Positions 43,622-57,033 of a stretch of DNA of 64,000 nt are shown piece by piece (within the stretch, counting starts at the first letter, position 1; each line of letters begins with the position of its first letter). Under the pieces are notes generated by a model that was not told the origin of the DNA, did not search any database, and saw only the letters and a list, made by a program, of their open reading frames with translations. The stretch is from Euryodendron excelsum. Lineage: Eukaryota; Streptophyta; Magnoliopsida; Ericales; Pentaphylacaceae. The DNA is taken from positions 15,839,001 to 15,903,000 of the forward strand of contig CM065378.1 of assembly GCA_033060915.1 (NCBI GenBank), read 5' to 3'. A program made the translations under genes and the position numbers.

Positions 43622-44965
43622 TAATTTGTGCTCACAATGATATCAGGCAGATATTGTTTGAGTGGGTTGTAACTGTAGATCTCTCCATCTCCCTATACAA
43701 AAACCATTTTTGGTGCAGGACTATTGTGTCAGCATATCACCTAATGCCTTCTGTCTATAGTGTACTTTTACTTCTTTCAACATCCCATCTGTATGAGGAA
43801 GAGCCCAATACAATGCACCATAATCCACTGGCAGATGCGCCTAATCCGGGCCCCGGGGGCTGTCTGCTTTGTTATTTTATGTTTCCTCAAGGAAAAGAAG
43901 GCATATAAACAATGAACTACTTTGCTACAGTTTGTAACGATAGGATTGGTAAATTGTACATAAGCTCAGTGCCTCATAGGCACATTGTATTGGGGTTTTT
44001 CCTCTACCTACCAAAAAAAAAAAAAAAGGTTATTCTTCGTATAGATGGAACACAAGAGGTCATCTCATTTGGTTCTACGTTAAAACATGATATCTCAAAT
44101 TTGATTCCTTTTCATATCTTTTATAAACAGTCATCTTTTTATAAACAGTCGTCGTTCATGCAAAGTGTAAAGTTTACATAATTGATATATTTCATACCCT
44201 TTTGTAAATAGTTTATGCGAAGTGTAAAGTTTATAAGGTTGGTATTAAGCAAATTTATATGCTTGGTATAAGCAAGCGGGAGAAACCAGTCAATCAAAAA
44301 GTCTACTCTTTAAGTCAAAAAAGCAAAGAAATAAAAAAAAAAAACTATTAGGCGGGGCTACCATTGTTCTACTTTTTGTCATTCAGCCCACTGTCTTGGA
44401 CGAATCTTTTCAATTTTCAAACATAATTATTAGCCATTTACTTTTGTGTTGTTTTGAATGATCGATATATTGTATGATATTTTTAATGTTGGAAATTTGG
44501 ATGATGATGATGGGTTTTTTTTTGTGTGTGGTGTGGTGGGACACATGATGGGATGGAAATCACAGATTCTTTGTGGACGACATCCCAATCAGGGTGTTTA
44601 AGAACAGCAAAGATTTGGGAGTGAGGTTTCCATTCAACCAGCCCATGAAGATCTATTCTAGCCTGTGGAACGCAGACGACTGGGCCACTAGGGGTGGACT
44701 GGAGAAGACGGACTGGTCCAAGGCCCCCTTCGTGGCCTCCTACAAGAGCTTTCACATCGACGGCTGTGAGGCCTCCGTGGAGGCCAAGTTCTGCGACACA
44801 CAGGGCAAGCGCTGGTGGGATCAGAAGGAATTCCAAGATCTCGACTCGTTTCAGTACCGGAGGCTCCGCTGGGTCCGCCAAAAGTACACCATCTACAACT
44901 ACTGCACCGACAGGACGAGATACCCCACCATCTCTCCTGAATGCAAGAGAGACAGAGACATATGA
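42201..44965 (+). CDS. XTH: xyloglucan endotransglucosylase/hydrolase (GH16)
   Basis: Cuts and rejoins xyloglucan in the cell wall during growth. Exons: 42201-42387, 42588-42688, 42976-43169 and 44566-44965 (stop TGA). All are GT-AG and in frame, giving 293 aa, the usual XTH size. A hydrophobic signal peptide covers about residues 1-24 ([19 protein letters not shown]). The GH16 active site is [10 protein letters not shown] at about 104-113 (catalytic Glu 106 and 110), followed directly by the N-glycosylation site NRT. C-terminal XET domain features are [19 protein letters not shown], conserved Cys residues (DGC, KFC, YNYC, ECKR) and the closing [10 protein letters not shown]. The nearest paralogue number cannot be fixed by eye. 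The start at 42201 is preferred over the in-frame upstream ATG at 42174 because it places the signal peptide normally; 42174 would add 9 residues. Confidence 0.95.
43170..44565. other. XTH intron 3 with G homopolymer and microsatellite
   Basis: A 1.4 kb intron. It contains a 38-base uninterrupted G run (43375-43412) flanked by more G-rich sequence, and an AT-then-TATG microsatellite (about 43580-43620). No nested gene. Confidence 0.7.
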
Positions 44966-45895
44966 AGTTAAAATAAAAACCCCCCTCCCCATAAAATTTA
45001 GTGCATATTCATGAAGTAAAATGCCCAAACCATTGAAACTAATTAAGATCAAAGAGAGTATCTGAGGTCGAGGGAGCATGCACGGGGTGATGGGCATTTT
45101 TTTGTTCAATTGTTTTTACTTTGTGTCTCAATACTTTTCTCCTCTGTTGTCGTCTTTGTTTGTTTGGTTGGTTGTGTATTTCTTCTTATTGTTATCATTG
45201 TACTTGGTTGTTCTTGAGCAATTAAATTAATAGTATCTTCTCGAGCTTGTGTGAATACCAATTTAACGTGTCCTATTAATTTTGTAATTGTGGTGGAACT
45301 CTATTTCCAGATGTTTGCCATTACTGTGTTAAGCCTTCCTTTTATGTTTAGCTGCCTTTTCTTGAAGATGTAGTTGAAACTCTAGTCTCTACTAATTCAA
45401 AAGAAGATATTATTCCTCTAAAATTTTTGTAGAGAATCTTGCACTAAAATAATGTCATGATGAAGATTTTGTAATTAAAAAGTATTAAATAATTTTTTAT
45501 TTTAAATTGACAAGTTCATAATTTAGTCACATTATTTTATACATATATATATATTTTTTTTTGTGATTTTGCATGTATAACATTACTCATTCGAAAATTT
45601 GCAATATCTGTTATCCACTAATGTTTTGTTTTGATTCCATTGTTCAAATGTATTTGCTGAATTGGAAACTATTAGAAGCGGGACAATGCGGGCCTGGAGT
45701 GCAAGATGGATGATGGGCCGAGTACTGATGCTTTTCTTCTGAAGCCTTGCTGTTAGCATGCCTCGAGAGGTACTGTTATGGCCGGGTTCGCTGGACCATT
45801 ATGGCAGATGGTCACCGTGCCTTAACGAAAACCCAAACCACAGAATAGGAAACTTGCAGAAATTACAGAAAGCCGAAGTGCTGATCTAGAGCTCT

Positions 45896-46140
45896 GATGG
45901 ATGAGGGACTCATTGATCAGAAGCTAGAAACCGGTGCATGAAAGTACTCATGAATGAGAGACTCATTGATTAGAAACTAGAACGGGCGTGTGAACACCCA
46001 CCAAGATGAATAAAGGGCTCATTGATTGAAAGTCAGAAACCGACACACATACGCGCACTGAGATAGATGAGGGGCTCATTGATTAGAAATCATAAACTAG
46101 CGCATTGAGATGGATGAATGACTCATTGATTAAAAGGCAA
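45896..46140 (+). repeat. minisatellite, about five 47-57-bp units
   Basis: Units start near 45896, 45952, 46005, 46062 and 46109. Each contains a core close to gactcattgattag preceded by gatgaatga-like sequence. The spacers between cores vary in length and sequence. Non-coding. Confidence 0.7.
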
Positions 46141-46744
46141 GGTGCAAGCAACTTTGAAACGCAATTCTGAAGTGAGTGCAAGGTGAGCAACTCTGAAGAG
46201 TAGTTTTTTTTTTTTTTTTTTTTAAACTTGGCTTAAGCAACCATTAATCTCTCATATTTTAAGCTAGGTTTTTTTGTTTCTTTCTCTTTAATGAAAGAAT
46301 AAGAACTAACTAGTTAGCTTTTGAATTAATTTAGTCTCTCTCTACTGGCTTTGGTATTTTCCAATCCCTAATTAAATATACAAGAAAATAATAATCTTAT
46401 ATGATTATGTATTTGCTTTAGACATTTCAGGCCATTTAGGTTACTAGATAAAATGATAAGTTAATGCTATATAAGTATTTTAGGAATCGAAAAGTTGAAA
46501 AGTCGAAAGTTAGGTTTCATGGATGGTTGGCCATTGGCTGGGAACAACCGCACATTAGTAACATATGCAACAGAGGTAGCACAAACATTACTAGCTAAAC
46601 AGGAAAATCCATGTCCTTTTACAAACGGCTTATACTTTCTAAACAGGACAGGCCGAGTTATCGAACGCCTGTAACTGCTCTGCAAAATTTCGATGTCACG
46701 TGCAGGCATGCATGCATGAACAACAAAAGTTCTCGAAAATAAGA

Positions 46745-47195
46745 CCTTGTTTGTTTGAGGGATAAGAAAATGAGAGAGAAGTAATACTATAGCGTAAGAA
46801 AAGTGATGATATGTGATAATTAATATCATAATATAATGAGGGATTACTCATACTATGTTTAGTTAGGAGAGGATAAGTTATATTATTATATTATTATATT
46901 ATTTATTATAAAATTAATATTAATGGTATATCATATTATAATATAATTATATAATATTATACTAACCCATTATAATAGTAATAGAAAGGCAAAAATGTAA
47001 TTTTTATCTTATCCAAGGGAGATGATATGCAATACCACCTTCCTCATGGTATTGCATATCTTCTATTTTGAATAATTACATCTCTACTGGAGAGATGTAG
47101 TCCGGTGCTGTTTTTTGACCCAAATATAGAATTTATGGGCCTAACAGGATAGCAACTCTAATTCTCCATCTTTTATCTCTCAAACAAACATAACC
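46745..47195. mobile_element. MITE-like inverted-repeat element
   Basis: Left end TTGTTTGTTTGAGGGATAAG and reverse-complemented right end ATGTTTGTTTGAGAGATAAA match over about 20 bp. The interior is AT-rich with two further short inverted copies around 46985-47060. About 450 bp, non-coding. Target-site duplication not resolved. Confidence 0.55.
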
Positions 47196-49308
47196 AAAGA
47201 TATGTATATTAAAAAGAGTTTAATTTAGATGCATTGTTAATGTATTATTTTTTTACACAAGCGGAGCACCATATTGTTACATGTCATTGCTATTCTTATT
47301 TTGCTTAATCTTTTTTATTTATATTAAATTATTATTATTTTTTAAAATTATATCAATAAAGAATGTTAAATAATATTTTCCCTTTCCAAACTCTTAATAA
47401 TTAAGAAACCATCTTTTTCCTTTCCAAATCCCTTTCAGTGTTGAATTTTGATGCCAACCATCATAGGAGCTCTTCAAAGAATTATTGTGCATCTTCCTCT
47501 TAAGTCTCTCTTTGATAACTAGGGTTCTTGCCAGAAAAGAAAAGTTGTGCCTCTCTCTGCCATTTTCCCCCAACTCCGCACACTGGAAGCTAGTAGAGGA
47601 AAGCCACAATATTTAATAGATTGATAGCAAGGAAGGTCAAAAGCAAACTTGGATGGGAAGAATTTGTAAAGGAAAATAAGAAAGTCCTATGGGTTCCGAG
47701 TATGAGACGAGGCCAATGAATCGTGACAGTGACTTGCGATGATAGAATTTGTGTATTTTGAATCCTGTTAGCTCCTATTTTATTCTACATTACTTTACAT
47801 GATTGGCATGTTACAGTAACGTTGAATAAAATTTAATAAAAAATCTAGTGTTTCATTCGCAAATATTGTCACGGCACTCATTATATGTGACAAGCTTTTC
47901 TATGTTCATAGTCATGTAGTTATATAAATCCAAAAGAACATGTAAGTCACTTTGTATAGCACTTTATGGGCTTAATAATACATAACATTAGCATCACAAA
48001 AGCAAAGCTGAGTAATATATCCCCTTTCATTTTTTTTTTTTTTGCCTGATGAGCAATGAATTACCCATTAGAAATGTTATATATGAAGAATGCCTGTAAA
48101 CAATAGAGGCAGAGAGACGGGGGGCTATTTGAAGGGTTCTTCACTTCTTCGATGGTGGATTATCATAGCTCAATGGAGAGAAGGAAGAAGAGTTTGGAAA
48201 GAAAACTTATTTATCAACTTCTCTTGTTGATATGGTTTCCTAATTATTAAGATTTTAGAAGGGAAAAAGATTTTTTCAACATTTCTTATTGATATGTTTC
48301 CATGAATAATAATAATTTAATATAAATAAAAAATTTAAGCAAAATAAAAAAAGCAACGAGATATCACAATCTAGTGCTATGCTTGTGTAAAAAAACATTA
48401 CACTGATTGTGCATCAAAATTAAACTCTATTAAAAATGCTATTCTTACTGAAAGTTCATATAGAAATAATTACCAAAATGATATGACAGTTACAGTTTTA
48501 TGATTTAATGTCATTACGATGAATATTTTATTTTGAAGTAAAAATGTGTTACATCATTATGTATGAATTATATATATAGATATGTGCGTAAATGTTTCCT
48601 TCGTCTACCCTAGGACTAATATTATATATGTAACATTATCTTTTGCCCTTTGCAGTTTGCACGTTAATAACATGTGAAGGTCACATCTTTGAGGAGAAGA
48701 GAATAACTAGAGCTTTATTCCTTTCCTATCGAGAATGTACCAGCAATAAACTAACAAATAGTATTTTCCATTGACTAATGCATACGATTAGAATGTACAT
48801 AGAGAAGCTTTTGGTCTTTGCAAGAAAGGAATGCAGAATCCTAGCCGGTACCCTTTTTTTTCAATGTATAACTTCATATTTTTTTTTCATTTCTTTCACA
48901 CGCGCGCTCATATGTATGCACGTGTGTGGGTCCAATTGTGAATTTGTAGCATGGACTCACCCTAGCTCCCATTGTCTAGGATACAACCAATCCCATTTAT
49001 AATTTCTTTCTTCTACTTTCATTCTTAAATTTTGTTTAGTCGTTAGAATTACATTACCCAATTCAATAGATTTACATAGCGAGGAACGTCTAGTTGTGAG
49101 ATTCTCACAGATCAAGACCCATAATCCATTCAAGTCCCTTACTTGGGTGTCAAGCGAGACAAAAAGAAAAAGCAAAAAAGATGCTGAAGTTGGCCAGGCA
49201 TTCCAAGTGGAAGTCATGCTTCTGTCTTACTACTTACTTTCTAGAATTTTATGTATATATAAAGGAAGGAAAATGGGGGAAAAAAGATGGGATTGATAAA
49301 TAGCAGCG

Positions 49309-49317
49309 TATATATAA
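49309..49317 (+). promoter_or_regulatory. TATA box of the DUF247 gene
   Basis: TATATATAA lies 111 bp before the ATG at 49428, a normal distance for a TATA box plus a short leader. Confidence 0.6.
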
Positions 49318-49427
49318 GGGGGTGCGTTATATTGTTGCTTTGTAACGAACTTGGGTCTTTGGAAGTACGTAATAGAGAAATTTGTTGAGATCGAGTTCGT
49401 ACGTAGGCAGGTGGAAGCTAGCGCAAA

Positions 49428-51157
49428 ATGGGAGACAAGGAGGAGAACTGGGTCATAAAAGTGAACGATGAACTGGAGCGCATGGCAGATACCTCAGCAG
49501 AAGTGGAGCGCTGGAAGAAGCGATCCATTTACAAAGTGCCAGCCTGCGTCACGGATCTAAACAAGAAAGCCTACAAGCCTCAGGCAGTCTCCTTTGGCCC
49601 TTACCATCATGGAGAGGAACATTTGATGCCAATGGAAGAGCACAAGCATCGCGCACTCCTCCATTTCCTCAAGAGATCAAAGAAACCTCTTGAAGTATAC
49701 GTCGACTCTCTTGCTGAAGTGGTGCAAAATTTGAAGGACTCGTATGATTCACTTGATACTGCTTGGCTAAGAGACACTGACGGGTTCTTGCAGTTGATGA
49801 TTCTTGATGGCTGCTTCATGCTTGAAGTCTTGCGGACAGCCACACAAACTCTGGATGATTATGCTCACAATGATCCCATCTTCAGCAATCACGGAAAGCT
49901 CCACATCATGCCCTATATCAAGCGTGACATGCTTATGCTTGAAAATCAACTTCCCATGCTGGTTCTCAACAAGCTAGTTGCTGTTGCAAACGAGAAAGCT
50001 AAGGTCATCACATTTCCATTCATCTATTTTCGATCGCCTTTTAATTTTTTTTCTCTTTATTTTCTTTAGCATTTCCTGGGTGGGGGGTCAGGGTGGCCTG
50101 GTGAGAGTGATTTTGCTTTCTAAGTGGTACAAGTTCTAGTCAGGCTTTAATCCATGTCTTGTTTGATTTTTTTACTCTAAAAGATATTTTAGTGGATACA
50201 TTGTTTTAAAAAGGATTTCAATCCTCTCAATCCACGTGCCAACTACCTTATCAATAGAATGAAGATTTTCATTTGATTTATGTAATGTAGAAGATGTTAA
50301 TCCGTTTTACAAATTTCGTGTGTTTGGCTAATTAATTTAACTACGTGCAGCAAGAGGAGGAGTTCGTCTACAAGCTCATACTCAAGTTCTGCTGCCCCAA
50401 CATCCGGTTCCCACCTGATACAAGCATGGGCAAATGCTTGCACTTATTGGACGTGTATAGGAAGGGCCTGCTTTGGGAAAAGCCCCGCAAGAAAGATAGT
50501 CGCCAGAAATATTCAAGCAGTGGTGCCGGTGAAGCTGGTGGAGGCGAGGAGATCATACGGTCTGCAATGGCGCTCAACGAGGCTGGAATCCGATTCAAGA
50601 AAAGTAAAAGCGGAAGCCTGAAAGGCATCTCGTTCAAAGGTGGGGTGCTCAGGCTCCCACCCATCATGGTGGACGATGCAACCGAATCAATGTTTTTGAA
50701 CTTAATAGCTTTTGAGCGGTTCCATGTCGGGGCAGGGAACGAGGTGACCTCCTATATCTTCTTCATGGACAACATCATTGACAGCGCCGGGGATGTTAGC
50801 CTCCTGCACTCCCGAGGTATCATCCAGAATGCCCTCGGAAGTGACAAATCCGTTGCTAAACTCTTTAACTCGCTCGCCATAGATATAACGCTCGACCCAG
50901 ACAGTAGCCTGGATGCGGTGCATAGAAAGGTCAACAAGTACTGCAAGAAGCGATGCAATGAGTGGCGTGCAAATCTCATTCATACCTACTTCAGGAACCC
51001 CTGGGCCATTTTGTCTGTCGTAGCTGCCATCTTCCTTTTCGCGCTCACAATAGCTCAAACAATATATACCATTTATCCTTACTACCATCCAAATGATTCT
51101 CCAACCCCACCTCCTCCAATGGTTTCACCAAACCTGCCTAGTCCATCTTCCCACTGA
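49428..51157 (+). CDS. DUF247 (UPF0481) family protein
   Basis: A plant-specific family with a C-terminal membrane anchor. Some relatives act in grass self-incompatibility, but the biochemical role is unknown. Exons 49428-50003 and 50351-51157 join across a GT-AG intron into 460 aa, the normal family length. Family signatures, in order: IYKVPACVTDLNKKAYKPQAVSFGPYHHG (about 35-63), MEEHKHRALLHFL, FLQLMILDGCFMLEVL, a YIKRDMLMLENQLPMLVL block, then in exon 2 the MALNEAGIRFKK and LRLPPIMVDDATESMFLNLIAFE segments. The tail has WAILSVVAAIFLFALTIAQTIYTIYPYY, a single transmembrane span (about residues 413-435), and a Pro-rich end. The Gly-rich insert near GAGEAGGGEE is variable in the family. Looks intact. 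Confidence 0.93.
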
Positions 51158-52744
51158 AATAATTTCCATTTTCTTGATTGCTTGCTTGCAAAATAAGGCC
51201 AGTAAAAAATTGTTGCTCTTCCTTTCAGTATCATAAGCATTTTGGGTGGATGGACTAGTTGTCGATTTCAGTCTTTGTAAATTCTTTATTTTTGCATACC
51301 GATTTGATTTGATTGATTTCACAATGTTTTCCCGAGTCTTGTAAATTTGACAATTCAATGAAGTGATTCCTCAGGCCAATACCGTGGTTCTTGTTTTCCT
51401 TTATCCAATGTTCTTGTGCTAGCTACTAGTATCGCGTTATTTAATTAAGAGTAATACTATACAAATTATAAAATTTATACAGAACTTATCATCAAAATAA
51501 TATGATTAGATAAAAATTATTTATTTAAATATAAAATACCCATTATGATGGTTCTTAATTACAATAATATCACTGTCACATTATTTTAATAGTTTTCTGT
51601 ATAAATTTTTTTGAAAGAATATCATTTTCGTTTAATTAATTAAGCAGTACCTGTTATATTAGTGATGATATGCCTAAACAATCCTTAAGACATTAACTTT
51701 TTTTTTTTTTACCACAATTCAGGTATAACCCACAAAAAGATCTAGGTGTATGTACACAAACCTGCCTCGATTATGATCGTTCTCAAAATAATGCATTTAA
51801 AAAATGTTAACATCTTAACAACCATTTGTCAACTAATAGCTATCTTTATCACATAAACAACTGAGTTATAGAGCATTCTACCGTTTTACATATTTAAGTC
51901 CTATGCACTCTATACCACTCCATAATGAAGGTTGTTCATATTGTGTGATACCCGACTTTATATAATTTGCTCTATTATGCAATAGAAGTTATTATATTAG
52001 TGTTAGGATTTTTAAAACCAACAATTAGTCTTGTTTAGTACAAGACTAATTTGGTATTGGGACGAAATAGGAAAAAGGAAGGGTTATCCCGTAACAAATC
52101 CGCCCAGTTGCCGCCCTTACTCTCTCCTATCCTTTTTGGCAACTTTTCATGGTAAAGACGCAATAAGTGGTCTTGCTTAAAGCCTTGCAGTGAGATAGCA
52201 CCCACAGTAACCAAACAGTTCCATTGCTACTCCTTATAACCACACAATTTCACTAAAACTAACTTGAAACCAGCTCAAAAAATAAATAAATTAAGTTTGA
52301 ACATATTTTTAAAATTCAATAAATTTTTAAACCAAATTAATTGAACAACCGAGTAGTTGGCTCGACTTGGATCCTTTATAGCCTTAATTGAGCCCCTATA
52401 CCCACATGCATCAACCTGTAAGAACAAGATTGGGACATAAACGTAACTCCATTTCTTCTCGTTGTAAACAATTTTTTTTACAATAGGTAAGAAAGCTAGT
52501 AGGGCCATTTAGGAAATTTCAAAAGGTCAAAGTGGTGTTGACCAACCACGCGATTAGGGTTTTAAATTATTAGTATAAGAAAATTTGTAAATTTGGCCGC
52601 TTATTCCCCTTACCCATCTTAACCTAAGTCCCTAGAAATTATTCAATGCAATGCTCCTGAAACGCCACATTACCTTTATTTTATTTCTCATAATTGTAAC
52701 GAGCCTCCCTTGCTAGATAGTCTTGAGATTAGTCGAGTGAGTAC
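51158..52744. other. intergenic region after the DUF247 gene
   Basis: DUF247 3' UTR and AT-rich sequence, with no gene recognised. The minus-strand frame at 52275-52508 has no identifiable domain. Confidence 0.5.
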
Positions 52745-52752
52745 GTTTAGAC

Positions 52753-53293
52753 TAGGGGTGCAAAAATGAATCGAAAAACTCTGAGAATCGAATTAACCCG
52801 ACCTTTATGAGTCAGTTTGATTCGGGTCTGTTAAAGGATCGGTTCGATTCTGAGACTAAAAATTGTCTACCTAATCAATTTAATTCGGTTCTTGGCTCCA
52901 CAATTTTTGGACCCGAACCGAACTGACCCATCCCGAACTGAACCGAGATCCAATCTTTATATTTCATAAAATTTTATATATTTTTTTATATATGCTATTA
53001 ATTCATTATTATATGTACTTAATCATTGTTGATTTGAGTTATATGTTATTTTTATTTTTTAAAAAATTAAGGATGTAAGACCTTCTTAATAAAGAAGTTA
53101 AAACTATATACAATAAAAGTAGAACCGATCCGAACCAACCAAATCTAGATTCAAGCCAATCCGATCTAAGTCGGATTTGTTCAGTTTGATTCCATTAAAA
53201 AATCGGATTGATTCTGAGTTTAAAATTTTAAAACCGATCAAAATGGGACCAATTTTAAATATAGCACAGACTGACTTAACCGAGCACACCCTA
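52753..53293. mobile_element. non-autonomous hAT transposon with 8-bp duplication
   Basis: The element starts TAGGGGTGCAAAAATG and ends GCACACCCTA (reverse complement TAGGGTGTGC). It is flanked by GTTTAGAC at 52745-52752 and GTTTAGAC at 53294-53301. An 8-bp duplication and TAGGG-type termini are typical of hAT elements. The interior is built of repeated cggttcgattc/aaccgaac-like motifs in both orientations and codes for nothing. It ends about 275 bp before the SIL1-like start codon. Confidence 0.85.
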
Positions 53294-53482
53294 GTTTAGA
53301 CCTATAGAAAGACCCAAAAAGGAACAATTTTTGGGCTAAAGGAACAGGCAACAAATATCCAGAAGCCACAGCCCGTGTCCTCCAAATGGTGGGTTAACCG
53401 GCCCTACTATGTATCCCGGGATACAGTCTTCCGGGGAATAAGTTTTCTCCCCCAACATTGTAAAGAAACACAGCCCAAGGCA

Positions 53483-53488
53483 TATAAA
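53483..53488 (+). promoter_or_regulatory. TATA box of the SIL1-like gene
   Basis: TATAAA (in catataaagc) lies 79 bp before the ATG at 53567. It favours that ATG over the upstream in-frame ATG at 53375. Confidence 0.5.
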
Positions 53489-53566
53489 GCCGTCGTGTTT
53501 GACTGCTTGTATATGAGTGTCGTTGATTTTCCTACCTTTGCAGATCTATGCGCTGTTTTTCGTAGG

Positions 53567-53875
53567 ATGGGGAAAAGGAGTCTAGCAATTTGGCTAATGT
53601 TCTTGGTGTCGGTGGTCGTGGCAATTGGGATGACGAGGGCAGAACGTGTAAACAAGTCGGCATCTGGTGGATTATTTTGGTCAACCGCTAAAGAGGAGGG
53701 AGATCTGATGAGGAAGGCTGAAGCGGAGGAATCCACGGCGGTGTTGAATGAAAAGGAGGAGTTCGACGGTGGTTTTTCTTCCCTCGATGGAATGCTACAG
53801 TGGGCGATAGGTATCCATTTCTTTCCGACTCATGCCCTCTCAATCTCCATCCCGGCTTATACCTGAAAACCGCAC

Positions 53876-53952
<77 letters not shown>

Positions 53953-56900
53953 AAAAAAATGTTATTTCTCCCACCATTATTGATTTTCCTTTCTGTCCCG
54001 GGCGGTGAAATCGGCTGATGCCAATGAGCTTATGCTCTTGCCTCTTTTATTGTTATTGTTATTATTATTATTATAGATTATTGCGTTTTGGGATAAGTAT
54101 ACACGCTAATGTCCCCAACGGGACTTCAACTCTGGACCTTCCCCTTTGGGTTTGGCCGCAGATAAAATTCAAGGTAACAGTTGATAGTTCATGCTTGAGT
54201 TTTCTTTTTTTGTGGGTTTAAAATTTATATTTATGTTGTAAACATGTAAAATGGTTTGATAGTGATATGCACAAGCTCTAAACTGATAAATGGTAGTGAC
54301 CAGTACAGATTGAGAACACTTTATCCCAAACCATTCGAGGCAAGACTGCTGGAAACCGATGTGTTTGACCGCTTGGGTGCATCATTGTAGTGCCAGCATC
54401 CCTCAAGCTGATGATTTGGGGTAGATTCTGTTGGGCTAGCTAACTGTTCTTCAGAATGATGAACATTATATACTTGCATTCTAAGAAACATAATTCGAGT
54501 TAGAGGTGGAGGAGATTCTAAGTCAATGATCATCAGGATTCTATCTGCTCAACCTTACAATTAGTGAGTTGAATTCTTTTATGCTATGTTTGTAACCCGG
54601 ATTTATCAAGAAAAAATGAAAGGAAAAGGAAAATGAAGGGGAAAAGAGAGAAAATGGGAGATTTCAAATTCTTCCTTACTTTCTTTTTATGTTCCACTCT
54701 CTCTAACAACCAAACATATGATGTCAATTCCTATTATTTTTCGTCAAATCCTTGTTCCAAACACATCATCAGTGCTTAATGCCATTCTACACAATGCTTA
54801 GTACGGGGAAAGATCTCCACTTGCTTGGAATTAATCAGGTATTTTGAAACCATCTTTGATCCATGAGCTTGTTGAAATTTCATTGCCTTTGTGGAGTATT
54901 TATTATTTCTTACCAACTTAGTCAATAATCTTTGTTGCAAATGGCAAGACAAATGGTCAGCCCTTTTCGTCATATGTAGCCCCCAGTTAATTAATTCTAA
55001 TATTTAGTATTATTATTTTTTTCATTTTGATATATGACAACCCTATTAGTTCTGAAATTGTCATGGTAAATAAAGAAGCTAGTGTGAACTAAGAAAAATA
55101 TGTCAAATGTGGTTGACTCAAATATAGGGTCTTGCATAATATTGAAAAATAAGTAGGGTTACTTGATAACTTGGGTGGAGTGGGTTTAGAGCACGAAGAG
55201 AGGAACATTAATTACTCAGGGTTAAAATGTGAAAGCCTAAAGCTGGGCTAGAACAACAATCGGTGGCGGACCCATGATTTTAAATGAGAGGGGCCAAGGT
55301 AAAAAATTTTAAATTTGGGGGGTTGGGGCCATTACACTATATATTTTTTTTTTCTAATTATACAAAAGTCTATGGAGATTTAAAGGAATTTTGAAAAATT
55401 TGGGGGGCCTGCAGCTCCCGCCCGCCCACGCCCTCCATCCGCCACTGACAACAATATAAGATGTTGGAGGTGTTAGTCATGAAACATGATAAGATGAAAG
55501 TGGGGATACTTCATAAAACACAATGTTCAAATCGCATTTCAAAGATTGAATAGGAAAAAGTTTTGAAAGCACAAAAGTGGGTGCTATAGATAAGGTGAAA
55601 TTCCTCACCCAGAGTGGAGTCATTTATCTTGGTTTTAAAGAGTAGATAATTAGTTAGACGAAGTTTGTTCTCCGAAATTTTGGAGGAACAATCACTCACC
55701 ACTACCTCATAAAAGCAATCCATTATTTTTTCATTCCTTGTTGTGGTCCATGATTTGCTCGCCTAAAGATGGCATTGTTGACTTCTTTCATGGCTTGTGT
55801 GATTCTTAACCCTTCATAAATAAAGGCATGATTAAGAAGGAAAGCAAAACATGGAGGGTATTGCCTTCTTTTACATATACATTTCTGGTGAGCTTAAAAG
55901 AGATGTATAACAAATGTTCTTAGATATTAGAAGTTCCAAATGGACGTTGAGGTGGTTTTTCTTGTTGAGTACCTGATCCTTATTTCTGCAGGAATTTATT
56001 TGTTGGATTTGGTCTTAGATTTTGTTGACTGGACACTCTTTATTTACCTGATGTCAACTTCATAATTTTTTTTTTCAATTTTCAAAATTCTCATCTCGCT
56101 TTACATACTTGGATAACCTGTTATTTACTTTCAGTCTTTTATATTTATGGAGTACTTCATGTAATGTAATCTAGTTCTAGAATCTGTATAATGGTGATGA
56201 AAATTTTGTTTGTTCTTGCAATTGAACCAGGCCACTCTGATACAGAAAAGTTGAAGGAGACAGCAGAAAGGGTCCAACGATTAGCTCCTGACGAGCTGAA
56301 GAAACGTCAAATGGAAATAAAGGTCTGAACATTATTGTGTATAGCAATAAGATGATGTTTTTGCATTTATTCTGTGTCATAACCATGTAAGGGTCAAAAG
56401 AAATGCATTGCTTTTAGGTTTTTGAGGCTTGTGATCTAGGAAGTACGGACACTTATAAGAGGGTGTCATATCTGTGTTGAAAGGGCACGCATACTTCTCA
56501 GACACACCAATTGGTGTGTCCTAAAATTTTTATTAATTTTCAATGGACACGATAGCAACACGTATACATTACTTAGATACACATAAAACATGTCACAAGT
56601 TGAAATGGTAAACATGTTTTATGTTAAATGATGATTAAATTATGGATTCAATGTTTTTTTTCACGTTGGATTAGTATTATTCTATGTATGGGGCTCACAA
56701 ATTAAGACAAAGGATTATAATTTGTTATAAAGATTATTATTTTTCACTTTTAACAAATTATAATTCATTGTTTAAATTTGTGATTTATGTGATTGTAATT
56801 TTTTATTACTCATGCAAAATTGTCTTGAATGATTGTGTATATATATCAATTCTCTTCTATCTATTATGTGTGTATTACATATATAAAGCAGAGCCCTGTA

Positions 56901-56975
56901 TTATTGTGTGTTGCCACAAATCACTCTCGTGGTATTATTGTTAACTTCTTGAGTCTATTTACTCTTTCAATTAAT

Positions 56976-57033
<58 letters not shown>

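Larger units (their letters stand above)
44966..49308. other. gene-poor interval after XTH
   Basis: The XTH 3' UTR is followed by AT-rich sequence. Visible features are a minisatellite (45896-46140), an inverted-repeat element (about 46745-47195) and AT-rich tracts. The frames at 46467-46829, 47394-47609 and 48957-49217 show no domain. Confidence 0.5.

Noticed and set aside
44483..45109. 208-codon minus-strand open frame
   Set aside because: It is the antisense shadow of XTH exon 4, whose + frame carries clear GH16/XET motifs.
53375..53566. N-terminal extension of the SIL1-like protein from an upstream ATG
   Set aside because: It would place the signal peptide 65 residues inside the protein, and a TATA box (53483) lies between the two ATGs.
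53800..54018. Polyproline frame
   Set aside because: Produced by the 74-base C run in an intron; no start or splice context.
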